Shown here: positions 28,389 to 40,836 of the stretch, piece after piece
Layout of the letters: each line of letters starts with the position of its first letter
Numbering within the stretch: the first letter of the stretch is position 1
NCBI RefSeq assembly: GCF_017742995.1
Contig: NZ_CP072426.1
Span: forward strand, 496,001-560,000
Direction of reading: 5' to 3'
DNA: 64,000 bases
Origin: Pseudoalteromonas viridis
Lineage (GTDB): Bacteria > Pseudomonadota > Gammaproteobacteria > Enterobacterales > Alteromonadaceae
Program-made: the position numbers and the translations under genes
The notes under the pieces: generated by a model
The model's database searches: none
Told to the model about the DNA's origin: nothing
The model's input: only the letters and a program-made list of their open reading frames with translations

Positions 28389-28723
28389 ATTAAAAACTGA
28401 GCAACCTGCATAAATACGGCGTCAATTAAGCGGGTTGCCATTTCAGCAACACCAAAATCCCCACCGAATACACACCATATTTTCTGGCCATACAAGTCCG
28501 CTTTTTCTTTAAGCAGCCGAATGATTTATAAACAATAAAATGAATAAAATAACAATCCCAAATAAATCAGTTTAATAAATAGAAAACAAAAAGTAACAAA
28601 TAAATAATTTTGTCATTTAATGTTACCAAAAGAAGACTTTTACCCACAAAATATGATTTAATCCCCGCAAACCCGAGATCGGGACACCTTAGTAAATCAA
28701 TATAAGTAAAAAAGGACATATGG
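28389..28723. other. AT-rich intergenic region before the 677-aa lipoprotein
   Basis: No coding potential seen. The stretch is strongly AT-rich from about 28515 to 28660, as expected of a promoter upstream element. A short CCCGA/TCGGG inverted repeat sits at 28672-28683 in the leader of the next gene. No clear operator or terminator for the Sel1 gene was found. Confidence 0.4.
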
Positions 28724-30757
28724 ATGTTTAAATATTCGAAAGTCGCTCTAGGTATTGCAACGTGTTTTGCATTAACAGGCTGTCTGGAAGTTGAAGATAA
28801 TGATGACAGCAAAAAGCTGGCTGAGCAGGTCGAACAACAAAATTCAATCATTCAGGAACAACTAGATCTTGCTAAGCAACAGCACGAAATCACTCAGGCA
28901 CCAATCACTCTAACAGGTAAAGTGGTCAGCGTGTCTGAAGGCGTTTCAGCCAGCGATGCAACCATTAGCGTTTTACTTAACGGTCAATGGCGTGAGTCGG
29001 GTAGCGTAGATGAGCAGGGACAATTTTCTGTAGCAAAACTACCAGCCGGACACGAATTACTAATCAAGGTTGCAAGTGCGAGCGATGCGTTTGTGACACG
29101 TTACTTTGCTGTTTCTACCCCCTATTCTAGCATCACGCGTGAAGAGTCTTTTGATTTACTTGACCTTGAAGTTTCAGCAGGTTACACCAAAGAATTTACC
29201 GTTCAAGAATCTGGTACAGGTGAAGGCCTTAAGACTCTTTCAATCTGGGCCGCAGACATAGTGGCTGACGATACTATGGTAGGCAGCACTCGCACGCGCG
29301 AAGCGTATCTGGAGCGAATGACTAAAGAGTATAGTCAAAAAGCAGTATTCAATGAAGAGAAAGGCGTATACCAAATCACTTTGGCAAAAGACTTGCCATC
29401 TTCGCTACATTATCAGGCGGACATCAACGCAGATAAAATCGCGGATTACCGTCCAGAGTTTGCACCTTTTAACTTTGACGCTGATACGATGACACTGGTT
29501 TCAGCAGACAACGTCACGGACACTGACAATTTCTACTTAGAGCCAGTCAAGCAACAAACCTATAAGCTGGCGCTAACGGTTCTAAATAGTGAAGGCAATG
29601 TGATTGAAGTTGACCGTATTGTTGCACAAGGCAACGATATGGGTGCAAAATTCGCCACACTGAATGCAGAAACAATGCAGTACGAATTGGATGCAAAGTA
29701 CTTTGGCCAATTAACATTGCAGATCCCAAGCTTTATTAAGGGGGATGTTGTATTCAATGGCTCAACTGTGAATATTCAAAGTTATGACGAACAAAATGGA
29801 TCATACGGCGTAGAGATCAATGGTAATTACAACCGGGTTGACCTGGTAGACAATACCCTTAACCTGGTTGTTAAAGTATCTGATACCCTGGTTGAAGAAA
29901 CAACTGTGTCAGTCCTTAACACCAAAAACATGCACACAGCAAAAGATCATGCAGCCATCTATTTCAACGTACCAGTTGCTGTTGTAGCTGACTCTGTTGA
30001 ATTAGAGAAAGTCCAAGATATCACAGTTAGCAGTGTAAATGGCCTGACAACAATTGTTGCTCAGCCAGTAACGATTGCGGCAAGCACTTCAACGGACTTG
30101 AATAATACTCGCTTAAAAGTAACACCAGATGCCCCTCTTGAGGTTGGTAGCTTGTACTCGGTAAAAGTAAACAAACTACAAAACTTGGCGTCAGGTGAGA
30201 CAGAAAGCATTAATTACAGCACGGTTAATACGGTTGTTCAGGCAGACACTGACTTCAGCCTTGACTCAATTATTGCTGATAACGATAACTACCGGAAAAA
30301 TGATGAGCTGATCCTGGCTAAAAACTCAGGCGGTCAAGACAGCTGGGACCATTCAGGAAGCTCCAATGTCAGTCTATACTTGCCATTCAACTTTACTAAT
30401 GTTGAGAAGCTGAGTATTCAAGTTACCGGATATACCAGCAATGGCGAGCAGATTGATTACAACAATGGAGCAATAACCCTGGTTGATCAGGGTGATATCC
30501 GATTCAGCTACGATACCCGTCTGGTTCACACATACCAACTTGCCAACAACGAACAGATTGACAACCCAAATGGCTATTTTGGTACAATGGAACACGGAAC
30601 AACGCTGGAAAATGGCCGTTATATGCGCCTAGCAACTGGTATCTATTTAGCGGATAACACAGATCAATCAGCCAATGCAATCACGTTCACCTATAAGCTA
30701 CAACTTAAGGGTGATAAGACGATTAAATCAGGCACTATGGCTTTACCAGTTCAGTAA
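28724..30757 (+). CDS. Large lipoprotein of unknown function
   Basis: A 677-aa lipoprotein with Cys20 in an LTGC box, then a glutamine-rich coiled-coil-like stretch (about 30-60; KKLAEQVEQQNSIIQEQLDLAKQQHE), a carboxypeptidase-regulatory-like or transthyretin-like beta domain (about 63-130; ITLTGKVVSVSEGVSASDATI), and a long beta-rich remainder without a family I recognise. Similar all-beta lipoproteins of this size are common in Pseudoalteromonas. AAGGA precedes the ATG. It is monocistronic, with a strong terminator. Confidence 0.85.
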   Translation: MFKYSKVALGIATCFALTGCLEVEDNDDSKKLAEQVEQQNSIIQEQLDLAKQQHEITQAPITLTGKVVSVSEGVSASDATISVLLNGQWRESGSVDEQGQFSVAKLPAGHELLIKVASASDAFVTRYFAVSTPYSSITREESFDLLDLEVSAGYTKEFTVQESGTGEGLKTLSIWAADIVADDTMVGSTRTREAYLERMTKEYSQKAVFNEEKGVYQITLAKDLPSSLHYQADINADKIADYRPEFAPFNFDADTMTLVSADNVTDTDNFYLEPVKQQTYKLALTVLNSEGNVIEVDRIVAQGNDMGAKFATLNAETMQYELDAKYFGQLTLQIPSFIKGDVVFNGSTVNIQSYDEQNGSYGVEINGNYNRVDLVDNTLNLVVKVSDTLVEETTVSVLNTKNMHTAKDHAAIYFNVPVAVVADSVELEKVQDITVSSVNGLTTIVAQPVTIAASTSTDLNNTRLKVTPDAPLEVGSLYSVKVNKLQNLASGETESINYSTVNTVVQADTDFSLDSIIADNDNYRKNDELILAKNSGGQDSWDHSGSSNVSLYLPFNFTNVEKLSIQVTGYTSNGEQIDYNNGAITLVDQGDIRFSYDTRLVHTYQLANNEQIDNPNGYFGTMEHGTTLENGRYMRLATGIYLADNTDQSANAITFTYKLQLKGDKTIKSGTMALPVQ

Positions 30758-30809
30758 GGACGAGTGTTCGTTATCCACCTGCAATCATGGTGGTATTATC
30801 GTTACAAAC

Positions 30810-30840
30810 AAAACAAGCCGCATCAGCGGCTTGTTTTATG
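30810..30840. terminator. Bidirectional intrinsic terminator
   Basis: Twelve-base perfect stem AAAACAAGCCGC/GCGGCTTGTTTT with an ATCA loop, placed between the convergent stops at 30757 and 30856. T-rich sequence flanks both sides. Confidence 0.92.
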
Positions 30841-30855
30841 TCAACTACAAACTAA

Positions 30856-32307
30856 TTAATAACCGAACAGCTTGCTGCCCACCAGCATAGTCAAAGCTGT
30901 GATCACCACAATCGCAAACAGGTTCATCACGAACCCTGCCTTGATCATATCGCGGATTTTTATCTCACCAGAGCCAAATACAATCGCATTGGGCGGTGTC
31001 GCCACCGGCATCATAAAGGCACAGCTTGCCGCCATTGCCGCTGGTATGACCCAGATAAGTGGCGTACCGGCAATTTGTTCCGCAACCGGACCAAGCAAAG
31101 GTAAAAACCCCGCAGCCGTTGCCGTATTGCTGGTCAGCTCAGTTAAAAAAGTGATGAGTGCCGCAACAGCCAACACACCCAATACCAAAGGTATCGCACT
31201 GGCACCTGCTAACATGTTGGCAATGTACTCAGCCAGGCCTGAGCCTTTGATTTGTGACGCCAGTGTTAGCCCACCACCAAACAGTAATAAGATCCCCCAG
31301 GGTACCTGCTGCGCCGCTTGCCAATCCATTAAGCGCGTATCACTCCCCCGCTTTGCCGGGAGCACAAATAATAATAACGCAGCGGCCATCGCTATCCCTG
31401 TGTCCGTGATGTCCAGGCCAGTCCAGCTGGCAAGGTACGGGCGGCTGATCCAACTTACGGCAGCAAAAACAAAAACCAGAAGAACATTTTTTTCGGCCAG
31501 GTTCATGCGACCAAGCTCATTCAGTTGCTGGTTAAAAATCTGGGTCAATTTGGTATCACTGTTGGTCGTTTGTACTTTAAACGCAAAGCGTGTCAGCCAC
31601 ACCCAGCACAACAATATCATGCCAAATGTGAAAGGGACCGCCATCACCATCCACTGTGCAAAACCAATTTTAATCTGATAGTTTTCCCACAGATAGGCAA
31701 CCATAAGCGCGTTCGGTGCAGTGCCGATGATCGTACCGACGCCGCCCAGGCTAGCGCTGTAGGCTATCGCCAGCAGCAGAGCAATACCATAATTATTATC
31801 CTGAGACTGATTGTCTTTAAGCACATGGATCACCGACAAGGCAATCGGCAGCATCATTAATGTGGTTGCAGTGTTGTTGATCCACATAGATAAAAATCCA
31901 CTTACCAGCATCATCGCGAGAATTTGGACTCTGGGATTATTGCCACTGCGTAACATAGTATGCAAAGCGATGCGCTTGTGTAGCTGCCACCTTTCCATGG
32001 CAATAGAGATCAAAAAGCCGCCCAGGAACAAAAAGATCAACGGGTGCGCATACAAACTTGACGCGGACTTAATGTCATTGATCCCCGCCAGAGGGACCAC
32101 CAGCAGAGGAACCAAAGAAGTAGCAGGTATGGGCACGACTTCGCTCACCCACCAAATTCCCAGCCACAGGGCAAGTCCGGCAGTGCGCCAGGCTTCTGTA
32201 CTCATCCCCTCGGGCGCGGCTGTTACACACGTTAGTAACATAAAAGCAGGACCGAGCAGCAAACACAACCTGTCGGTCCAGAGTTTTGATTTATTCAAAT
32301 TATCCAT
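30856..32307 (-). CDS. SLC13/DASS family sodium:dicarboxylate symporter
   Basis: A 483-aa inner-membrane carrier with 11-12 helices of the divalent anion:Na+ symporter family, which imports succinate, malate, fumarate or citrate with sodium. The two substrate-binding motifs are present: SNTATAA near residue 395 and TPPNAIVFGSGEI near 445, plus the first-half NNTATTLMMLP. It closely follows the layout of Vibrio cholerae INDY. It is encoded behind the M28 peptidase on the same strand, 77 bases apart, without a clear terminator between. Confidence 0.93.
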   Translation of the reverse strand: MDNLNKSKLWTDRLCLLLGPAFMLLTCVTAAPEGMSTEAWRTAGLALWLGIWWVSEVVPIPATSLVPLLVVPLAGINDIKSASSLYAHPLIFLFLGGFLISIAMERWQLHKRIALHTMLRSGNNPRVQILAMMLVSGFLSMWINNTATTLMMLPIALSVIHVLKDNQSQDNNYGIALLLAIAYSASLGGVGTIIGTAPNALMVAYLWENYQIKIGFAQWMVMAVPFTFGMILLCWVWLTRFAFKVQTTNSDTKLTQIFNQQLNELGRMNLAEKNVLLVFVFAAVSWISRPYLASWTGLDITDTGIAMAAALLLFVLPAKRGSDTRLMDWQAAQQVPWGILLLFGGGLTLASQIKGSGLAEYIANMLAGASAIPLVLGVLAVAALITFLTELTSNTATAAGFLPLLGPVAEQIAGTPLIWVIPAAMAASCAFMMPVATPPNAIVFGSGEIKIRDMIKAGFVMNLFAIVVITALTMLVGSKLFGY

Positions 32308-32384
32308 TACTTATTTTTTTACCTGGATTTAACACTCGGTGGGTATTATGCCAGTAAAATAAGTACAGAGTATGGAAAATCTTT

Positions 32385-34250
32385 CTACTGTGCCGTTATT
32401 GACAACGTCATCCCACTGGCACTTTGATAGCCTTTGATGCCTATATACCAGTTGCCCGCACTTGGTGTACTAAAGGTACAGGTTTCTGAGTTACCACTTT
32501 TATAGGGGCGGCAATCAAAGCTGTTATCTCCCACCTCAGCGCCGTGTTTAACATAAAGGTCACCATCCCCTACCCCACCTGACAAAGTGACAGTTAACGA
32601 CTGGTAATCACTTCCCAACTTTTGCGAGAAATTGATCCAGCCCCCTTGTGCCACAGATAGGTCAGGTTCAGTCCGATTAATTGGCGTTGTTCCGCCCTGC
32701 TGATACTCGCCCACTAGGGTCACATTCTGAATCTCGTTCCAGGCTTCAACCATGACATAGTAGGTGCCTTCGTTAACCGTATTAATGGTGCAGGTCTCAG
32801 CGCTACTGGAGTTTGTACTCTTACAATCATAGGTTTGCAGCGTGGGCTTCGAGCCATATCTGACATACAGGTCGGCATCACCTGAGCCGCCAGATGTTGT
32901 GAAGACCAAATTATTACTCCCGGCAGATACATCGAGTGAGAAGTCATGCTGCGATTTGGCGACACCACTGATCCCCGTTCTTGGCACACCATTTTGCAGC
33001 TTACCGGGATCCGGCGGTGGCAGATCCCCCGCATTTTTGCCCATTTCAGCCAAATAAGCGACGGCTAATTTGGCAAACTTGCTGGCATGTGTGGCATCAA
33101 AAGACGTATCGTTGCTGGTATGTATCTTGCGGTTTATCTCAGACATGCGAGATTCAAATGGCATAGACGCCGCAAACCCCTGCTGATACCAGGAAGCATG
33201 ATCCGAACAGCCATAGCCACATTGATCAAAACCGTAACTTAAATTAGGTAAGTAAACATCAAGGAGCTGCGACAAAAATTGATTCTGACCACTGTTGGTG
33301 TAGTCAGTCATCATAGTGATGTCCTGAGTGCTTCCATTATTGCCGGTCATATCAAACTGCACCATACCCACCACATTTTTACCCTGAGACTTATAGGCCT
33401 GGGCAATGGCTTTTGACCCTCTGAGACCCACTTCTTCTGCCGCAAAACCCATGATCTGAATGGTTCGCTGTGGCTTATAATCCGCCGCAACCAAGGCCTT
33501 TAATGCCTCGGTCAGCACAGCAATACCCGACGCATTATCGTCTGCGCCCGGCGCTCTGCCAGTGCTTGGGCTCGACTGGTTGATGGAGTCCAGGTGCCCT
33601 CCAATGACTACGATTTCATCGGCATTTTCGGCCCCATTAATGGTCACAACAACCGAAGATTGAGACCAGCTGTGGGTGTAATAATCAACGCTGATGTCAC
33701 TGCGGGACTGTGCGATGCTCTGCCAGTTTTGTTTGATCCACTGAGCCGCGTCGACGCCACTTTGCTGTGTATAGTAGCGATTGTGAAATGCAGTCAGGTT
33801 AGCCACTGTGCTATCCAGGCTGGTTGTACTGATTTCGTTGATCATCGCATTGGCCATAGCCGGGTTGTCTATGGAGTAAGTTTGCAGTGGCTGGTTATTT
33901 ATTGCCTGGTTTAACTGGGATAGATAGAGCTCAGCCTCACTTTTCGATGCATGTGCAACGAATCCGCCACAGCGATGATAATGCTCGTGCATAAAATGGC
34001 TTAGCTCGCCATGCTCTGATTCATTTATCTGCGCTATGCTGACACCCGGTATTGCGCTCACCTGAGCATTAATATGCTTACCTGTTAATAAATTCTGTAA
34101 CTGATAATGTTGCCCTGCCATCGTCTCTATCGTGATCCAGGGTTTATCTGCTTGCGGTATAGCACTGGCAAATGCCGTCCCATGAGATAAAAAGAGTAAA
34201 TTCGCGGCCACCAATAAGCCTGGCACACGCGTGGGTCTTTGAGCTGTCAT
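32385..34250 (-). CDS. Secreted M28 family aminopeptidase with two PPC domains
   Basis: A 621-aa exported zinc aminopeptidase of the leucyl aminopeptidase (Vibrio/Aeromonas) type. A signal peptide (about 1-30) and propeptide lead to the catalytic domain with HLDS, GADDNASG, EEVGLRGS, QFDMTG and a late SDHASW, giving the five ligands of a two-zinc site. Two C-terminal PPC domains follow (about 417-510 and 525-621), each with [13 protein letters not shown] or a variant and a Cys pair; these are usually cleaved after secretion. The start ATG at 34250 has GAGGGG upstream; the open frame begins with a TTG 15 bases earlier. The adjacent M4 protease carries the same PPC pair. Confidence 0.94.
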   Translation of the reverse strand: MTAQRPTRVPGLLVAANLLFLSHGTAFASAIPQADKPWITIETMAGQHYQLQNLLTGKHINAQVSAIPGVSIAQINESEHGELSHFMHEHYHRCGGFVAHASKSEAELYLSQLNQAINNQPLQTYSIDNPAMANAMINEISTTSLDSTVANLTAFHNRYYTQQSGVDAAQWIKQNWQSIAQSRSDISVDYYTHSWSQSSVVVTINGAENADEIVVIGGHLDSINQSSPSTGRAPGADDNASGIAVLTEALKALVAADYKPQRTIQIMGFAAEEVGLRGSKAIAQAYKSQGKNVVGMVQFDMTGNNGSTQDITMMTDYTNSGQNQFLSQLLDVYLPNLSYGFDQCGYGCSDHASWYQQGFAASMPFESRMSEINRKIHTSNDTSFDATHASKFAKLAVAYLAEMGKNAGDLPPPDPGKLQNGVPRTGISGVAKSQHDFSLDVSAGSNNLVFTTSGGSGDADLYVRYGSKPTLQTYDCKSTNSSSAETCTINTVNEGTYYVMVEAWNEIQNVTLVGEYQQGGTTPINRTEPDLSVAQGGWINFSQKLGSDYQSLTVTLSGGVGDGDLYVKHGAEVGDNSFDCRPYKSGNSETCTFSTPSAGNWYIGIKGYQSASGMTLSITAQ

Positions 34251-34282
34251 CGCAACACCCCTCAATAAAAAGTGAATGAGAA

Positions 34283-34309
34283 AGAAAAAAGGGAGCCGTT
34301 CGCTCCCTT
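34283..34309 (-). terminator. Intrinsic terminator of the M4 protease gene
   Basis: AAGGGAGC/GCTCCCTT stem (34289-34309) with a 5-base loop; on the minus strand the stem is followed by TTTTCTTTC. It lies 10 bases past the M4 stop and about 40 bases before the M28 start. Confidence 0.9.
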
Positions 34310-34318
34310 ATTCAACCA

Positions 34319-36922
<2,604 letters not shown>

Positions 36923-37420
36923 TTATTGCGTGCAAAAATCGCGTGCAACAATGGCTTTAGTGATCAGTTGCCAACCGAGCGATGTTTTCTTCAGTTCAGA
37001 CAAATTGCCAGACTCGGTCTTGAGGCACAGCGACTTTTCTTCCTTCGCAGACTCTAGATTCAGTTCGACCCTTGCAAAGGCCAGATCATCATCACCGCGT
37101 TGTGCCTTAAAAGCCAGCTTCTGTATAGCTACGGTATCCACATCGGGATATTGCTGAGCAATCGCATTGGCCATTGTCCACATACCCTGCTCCTTTGAAT
37201 TGTCCATTGCCTGGCCAATGTCTTTACCGATCCCCTCGTCAATTGCAAACCCGACCGCAATACCGACAGGGCCCATTGCACCTACCAGCATGGGACCAGC
37301 AGCACTGCCCCTCCCTTCATAAGTCACTTTTGGCAAAACCTGATTTACAACAGGGATATGGGATACAGATGAACAGCCGCTCAGCACGGCCAGTAAGGCT
37401 GCATAGATAAATTTTTTCAT
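36923..37420 (-). CDS. Small lipoprotein of unknown function
   Basis: A 165-aa lipoprotein from the ATG at 37420 (MKKFIYAALLAVLSGCSS; Cys in LSGC at 16); the open frame continues to 37495 but that part is not signal-like. The mature protein has a glycine-rich hydrophobic stretch (about 43-65, GPMLVGAMGPVGIAVGFAIDEGIG) that resembles a glycine-zipper segment, then a mixed domain with two late cysteines. I do not recognise a family. The ribosome-binding site is weak. Confidence 0.72.
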   Translation of the reverse strand: MKKFIYAALLAVLSGCSSVSHIPVVNQVLPKVTYEGRGSAAGPMLVGAMGPVGIAVGFAIDEGIGKDIGQAMDNSKEQGMWTMANAIAQQYPDVDTVAIQKLAFKAQRGDDDLAFARVELNLESAKEEKSLCLKTESGNLSELKKTSLGWQLITKAIVARDFCTQ

Positions 37421-37655
37421 TTCAAGTAGTAAAGGTAAAATACTGTAGGTGGCGCCTATTATAAGAGGGTTGAGAATCGCTGCATAGCCAAACATGCCCC
37501 TAATTTAAAGACATTCGTTGAAAGTATTTGTTCCTTTAAGGGTGAGGACAATTAACACGACGAGTTGCCTATATACACTTTTAACACATAGCACTTTTGT
37601 GAAAACACGCTACCTTGCCTCAATAAAAAAGCTACAACGCCATCCAGTCAACAGA

Positions 37656-39647
37656 TTAAAATGACTGAGAATACTGTAACAACAGTTGCTGACCTTGTTG
37701 TGGTACGCGACCATCATATACTCTGGGATCGAAGGCATGTGTTTGCTTATCAAACAGATTTTGTGCCTTTAATCTCAGCTGTTTGTTTGCTGCAAGATGC
37801 CAGGTGAGCGTGCCTCCGATCAGCCAGTGCGGTGCTTGTTCATAATGGCGAAAGTCAGGATCGTCCGGTATGAGTGTGGGCAACACTTTGACCTGGGCAC
37901 GCCACACGCCATTGAGACCCACCTGCCAGTGACCAAACTGGTGATTCAGCTGCCATGAGCCAAAGCGTTTATAGCTGGCGCTGAATGGGTCATCAAAATG
38001 CTGAGTGTAGTTAAACTTAAACCAGGTCGCGTCGCTTAGCTCAAAGGACGCACTGACTTCAAGCCCCTGCATGGTCGTGGCATAAACGTTGTTAAAGGTA
38101 AAGCGACTTTGCGCCATATCGACCGGCTCAAGCGCAATGAAATCATCCAGCTGGTTTTCAAACAACACCAGGTCCAGCTGCCAACGGGCGTAGGCCATGT
38201 TCCAGACCAGCTCGGTGGTTTTAATATTCTCGGATTTGAGCTGTGGATTCCCCCGCGTGATGTCATCATTAGAATTGAGCTCATTGCTGACCGGAATACG
38301 AAAAGACTCGCCATATTGCAGCTTAAATGCATGGTGAGGATCAAACTGATAAATAGTGGCTATACGAGGCGATAATTTGCTGTCTATATCAATAAATTCA
38401 TCAAAACGCAGCCCGGTAAAAACCGTCAGTTTTTCGCTCAGCGCGTATTTTAGCTGCACATATGTCGCATAGGAGTCAAAGTCTTGTTTCAGGCTATCGA
38501 ACGCCGCGAATTCATCCAGACCCCTGATGTCGCCAAGATAATACTGATCTTGCAGAATAATCTCCCCGCTGACAGGGTCAAAGTGTGATGTATAAGTCCC
38601 AGCTTTCGATTGCTCTTCCAGCGAATATTCGACGCCCCAGTGCAGGGTCAGATCTGCATGATACTGATAAGCCAGATCCCAGTTGAGGGTAAGATCTTCT
38701 GATTGCCACTTTGGTCCGTTAAAAAAGTCGTTCTGTAGTCCCAGCTCCTCAGCGGTGGCTATTAACCCGGCACTGTCGATCTCATGGCGAATAAAACTCA
38801 ATGTTAAATCGCTGTCCAGTTTATCTGATAAGCTTGTTTGATGATTGAACCTTGCCCCAATATTGCGGCTGGTATGAAAGTTGTTCTCACTGTAGCTGGA
38901 TAAGTTAATAAACTCATCCAAAGTGGACCTGGTAAAATGGACTGAACCACTGAATTCACCCCACCGGCCACCCAGCTCCACAAACAGGTTCGACTGTGGA
39001 TCGCGGGAGCGCTGTTCAGTGTAGGTTTCCCCATCTGTTTTGTAGCCACTAATATTTGCATGAAAAGTGCGCTCTGCGTCTGGGCTATAACTATAGTTAA
39101 GGGACGCCTGACGACTCTGATGCAAGCCAATACCAACTTGTACCTGTCGTGCGGACTGGCGCGTGACAATATTCATAACGCCAAGAAAAGCGTTACTACC
39201 ATACAAGGCAGAGCCCGGGCCACGAATAAATTCGACTTTTTCAACCACATCAACCGGAATAAAAGGCGCATATACCGACGCTTTACCGAATGACGCATCG
39301 TTCAGCCTTTGTCCGTTTAGCATCACCAGAATGTTGCCATTATCCAGATACACCCCACGGGCGTGCTCTTTGGGTACACTGCCAACCCAGTCTCCCCGGG
39401 TAGACTGAAAACCCGGTACAAAGTTCATCAACTCGTAGACATTGCGAATGCCGAGCAAAGTAATCTGCTGTTGAGAAAACGATGTCACACTCGATGGGAC
39501 AGACTGAGCCGTCTCTGAGGTTTTACTGGCAAGCTCTACCGTCACATCCATCAACTCTTCAAACGTCAGTTCGAACAGCGCTTCCTGATGGGCACACAGT
39601 GGCAGGCTGAGCAAAGTGATGCTCAAAAGTAGCAGGCTTTTCATCAT
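37656..39647 (-). CDS. TonB-dependent receptor (colicin I/vitamin B12 receptor-like)
   Basis: A 663-aa outer-membrane receptor. After a signal peptide (about 1-19) is a short FELTFEELMDVTV segment, a plug domain (about 45-155; SVTSFSQQQITLLGIRNVYELMNFVPGF, RGVYLDNGNILVMLNGQRL, VEFIRGPGSALYGSNAFLGVMNIVTR) and a barrel ending in QYSQSF. The ELxDM-like front end and modest size resemble siderophore, haem or metal receptors. I found no Fur box upstream, and no transport genes adjoin it, so the ligand is open. ATGs at 39647 and 39644 are equally possible. Confidence 0.9.
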   Translation of the reverse strand: MMKSLLLLSITLLSLPLCAHQEALFELTFEELMDVTVELASKTSETAQSVPSSVTSFSQQQITLLGIRNVYELMNFVPGFQSTRGDWVGSVPKEHARGVYLDNGNILVMLNGQRLNDASFGKASVYAPFIPVDVVEKVEFIRGPGSALYGSNAFLGVMNIVTRQSARQVQVGIGLHQSRQASLNYSYSPDAERTFHANISGYKTDGETYTEQRSRDPQSNLFVELGGRWGEFSGSVHFTRSTLDEFINLSSYSENNFHTSRNIGARFNHQTSLSDKLDSDLTLSFIRHEIDSAGLIATAEELGLQNDFFNGPKWQSEDLTLNWDLAYQYHADLTLHWGVEYSLEEQSKAGTYTSHFDPVSGEIILQDQYYLGDIRGLDEFAAFDSLKQDFDSYATYVQLKYALSEKLTVFTGLRFDEFIDIDSKLSPRIATIYQFDPHHAFKLQYGESFRIPVSNELNSNDDITRGNPQLKSENIKTTELVWNMAYARWQLDLVLFENQLDDFIALEPVDMAQSRFTFNNVYATTMQGLEVSASFELSDATWFKFNYTQHFDDPFSASYKRFGSWQLNHQFGHWQVGLNGVWRAQVKVLPTLIPDDPDFRHYEQAPHWLIGGTLTWHLAANKQLRLKAQNLFDKQTHAFDPRVYDGRVPQQGQQLLLQYSQSF

Positions 39648-39880
39648 ATTCTTTCGCTCAACGACGCAACGACAGCTAATCAGTTATGTTATTAAACAAG
39701 ACTCACATAGCGATTTTATATATCAATTTTAATATTACGCAGGCAGGGACAGTTCGCAAGTTTTTTGCGACTTTTTAGTAAGTTAATGAGGAAAGTTAGT
39801 AAAAAAGCGCGAGATAAGATAATTAAATATGACCATTTACTGCATAAATAACAAAAAATAGCGTGGTCTTTTCATGTCGA

Positions 39881-39904
39881 GCAGTACATCAGCCGATGTA
39901 CTGC
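39881..39904. terminator. Hairpin downstream of the CBU_0592-like gene
   Basis: Perfect 10-bp stem GCAGTACATC/GATGTACTGC with an AGCC loop, 12 bases past the stop codon at 39917 on the minus strand. No T-tract follows, so termination strength is uncertain. Confidence 0.55.
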
Positions 39905-39916
39905 CCGGTGCCTGTA

Positions 39917-40189
39917 TCAGGCTGTCGCAAGTTTGCGCTTTTTGAAGTATTTGTACAGACCAATCAGAGAAGCCGCTATCCAGAACAGTTCAATGACAAA
40001 GCTTGCGAGGTTAAAGTTATAGCAAAGGCTGATAAGTAGTAAAATGGCACCACTGAGGTTCATTATATTGTACTTAATACCGTCGGGACTGACTTTGTCC
40101 AGCTGCAGTAAAAAGAACGCACCAACCACCAGGAAAGTACCCGTCATACCAATGATATCAAACACTATGTCTATCATGTTTTTGTCCAT
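39917..40189 (-). CDS. CBU_0592 family small membrane protein
   Basis: A 90-aa inner-membrane protein with three hydrophobic helices. The pattern DIIGMTGTFLVVGAFFLLQLDKVSPDG, then YNIMNLSGAILLLISLCYNFNLASFVIELFWIAASLIGLYKYF, is that of the CBU_0592-like domain, whose function is unknown. The likely start is the ATG at 40189 (or the one at 40177); the frame to 40261 is open but unsupported. A basic tail (KKRK) ends the protein on the cytoplasmic side. Confidence 0.75.
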   Translation of the reverse strand: MDKNMIDIVFDIIGMTGTFLVVGAFFLLQLDKVSPDGIKYNIMNLSGAILLLISLCYNFNLASFVIELFWIAASLIGLYKYFKKRKLATA

Positions 40190-40355
40190 ATAAAGTAGGC
40201 TCACCCAAACACGCTGGCCCGGATCCATGGGTAGGGTGATTTTCAGTCTTTGAAACAGCACAAACCTTACTATGATAGGACTTGAGACTGGGGATAGACA
40301 GGATATTTGTCCGCTTGCTTAGCGCAAACTACAGCAACACGCCAGAACTTAAGAC

Positions 40356-40760
40356 CTAACTTAATATTGCAAGCACAAAGCCGATTAAACAAAATTGCAC
40401 GGTATGATAGCCCGCATTAATAAGAAACAATTTGAGCGGCCGTTGTTCAAACAAGTAACTGGTACCCAAAGTGCTGGCAACAAAACAGACCCCAACAGCC
40501 AGACCCAGCAGTACACCATCCACTATGGCCGGACTTTTTCCCAATAGCGCAGCCATGAGCAGCGCAGCCAGCACAGACAAAAACATGGCACCAGAGAAGA
40601 TCAGTTTATGGTCGGCGTTTTGGATATCCAGCTCCGTCAGCCCGGCTTCTTCAAGCCAGGATTTATGGAACAATAAAGGCGAGTACCATATTCCTCCCAA
40701 AGCAAAGGAGGAGATCGCCGCAATGACAACGGCGACCACATCTACATCAAACACAGTCAC
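40356..40760 (-). CDS. DUF1761 family membrane protein
   Basis: A 134-aa inner-membrane protein with four hydrophobic helices and the DUF1761 features FALGGIWYSPLLFHKSW near the start and a closing NAGYHTVQFCLIGFVLA. The family has no proven function. The start is a GTG at 40760 preceded by GAGG at good spacing. Neighbouring genes on the same strand are small membrane proteins and the RegBA system, with gaps that do not argue for one operon. Confidence 0.82.
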   Translation of the reverse strand: MTVFDVDVVAVVIAAISSFALGGIWYSPLLFHKSWLEEAGLTELDIQNADHKLIFSGAMFLSVLAALLMAALLGKSPAIVDGVLLGLAVGVCFVASTLGTSYLFEQRPLKLFLINAGYHTVQFCLIGFVLAILS

Positions 40761-40836
40761 AGCACTTACCTCAATTATTTCACTAATCTCAATTTAGTTA
40801 ATAACCTTTGGAAGAGCAAACCGGGCCTTGCATGGA

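Noticed and set aside
30872..31678. Plus-strand open frame of 268 residues, with further frames to 32332.
   Set aside because: These lie antisense within the SLC13 transporter gene, lack ribosome-binding sites and have no protein-like composition.
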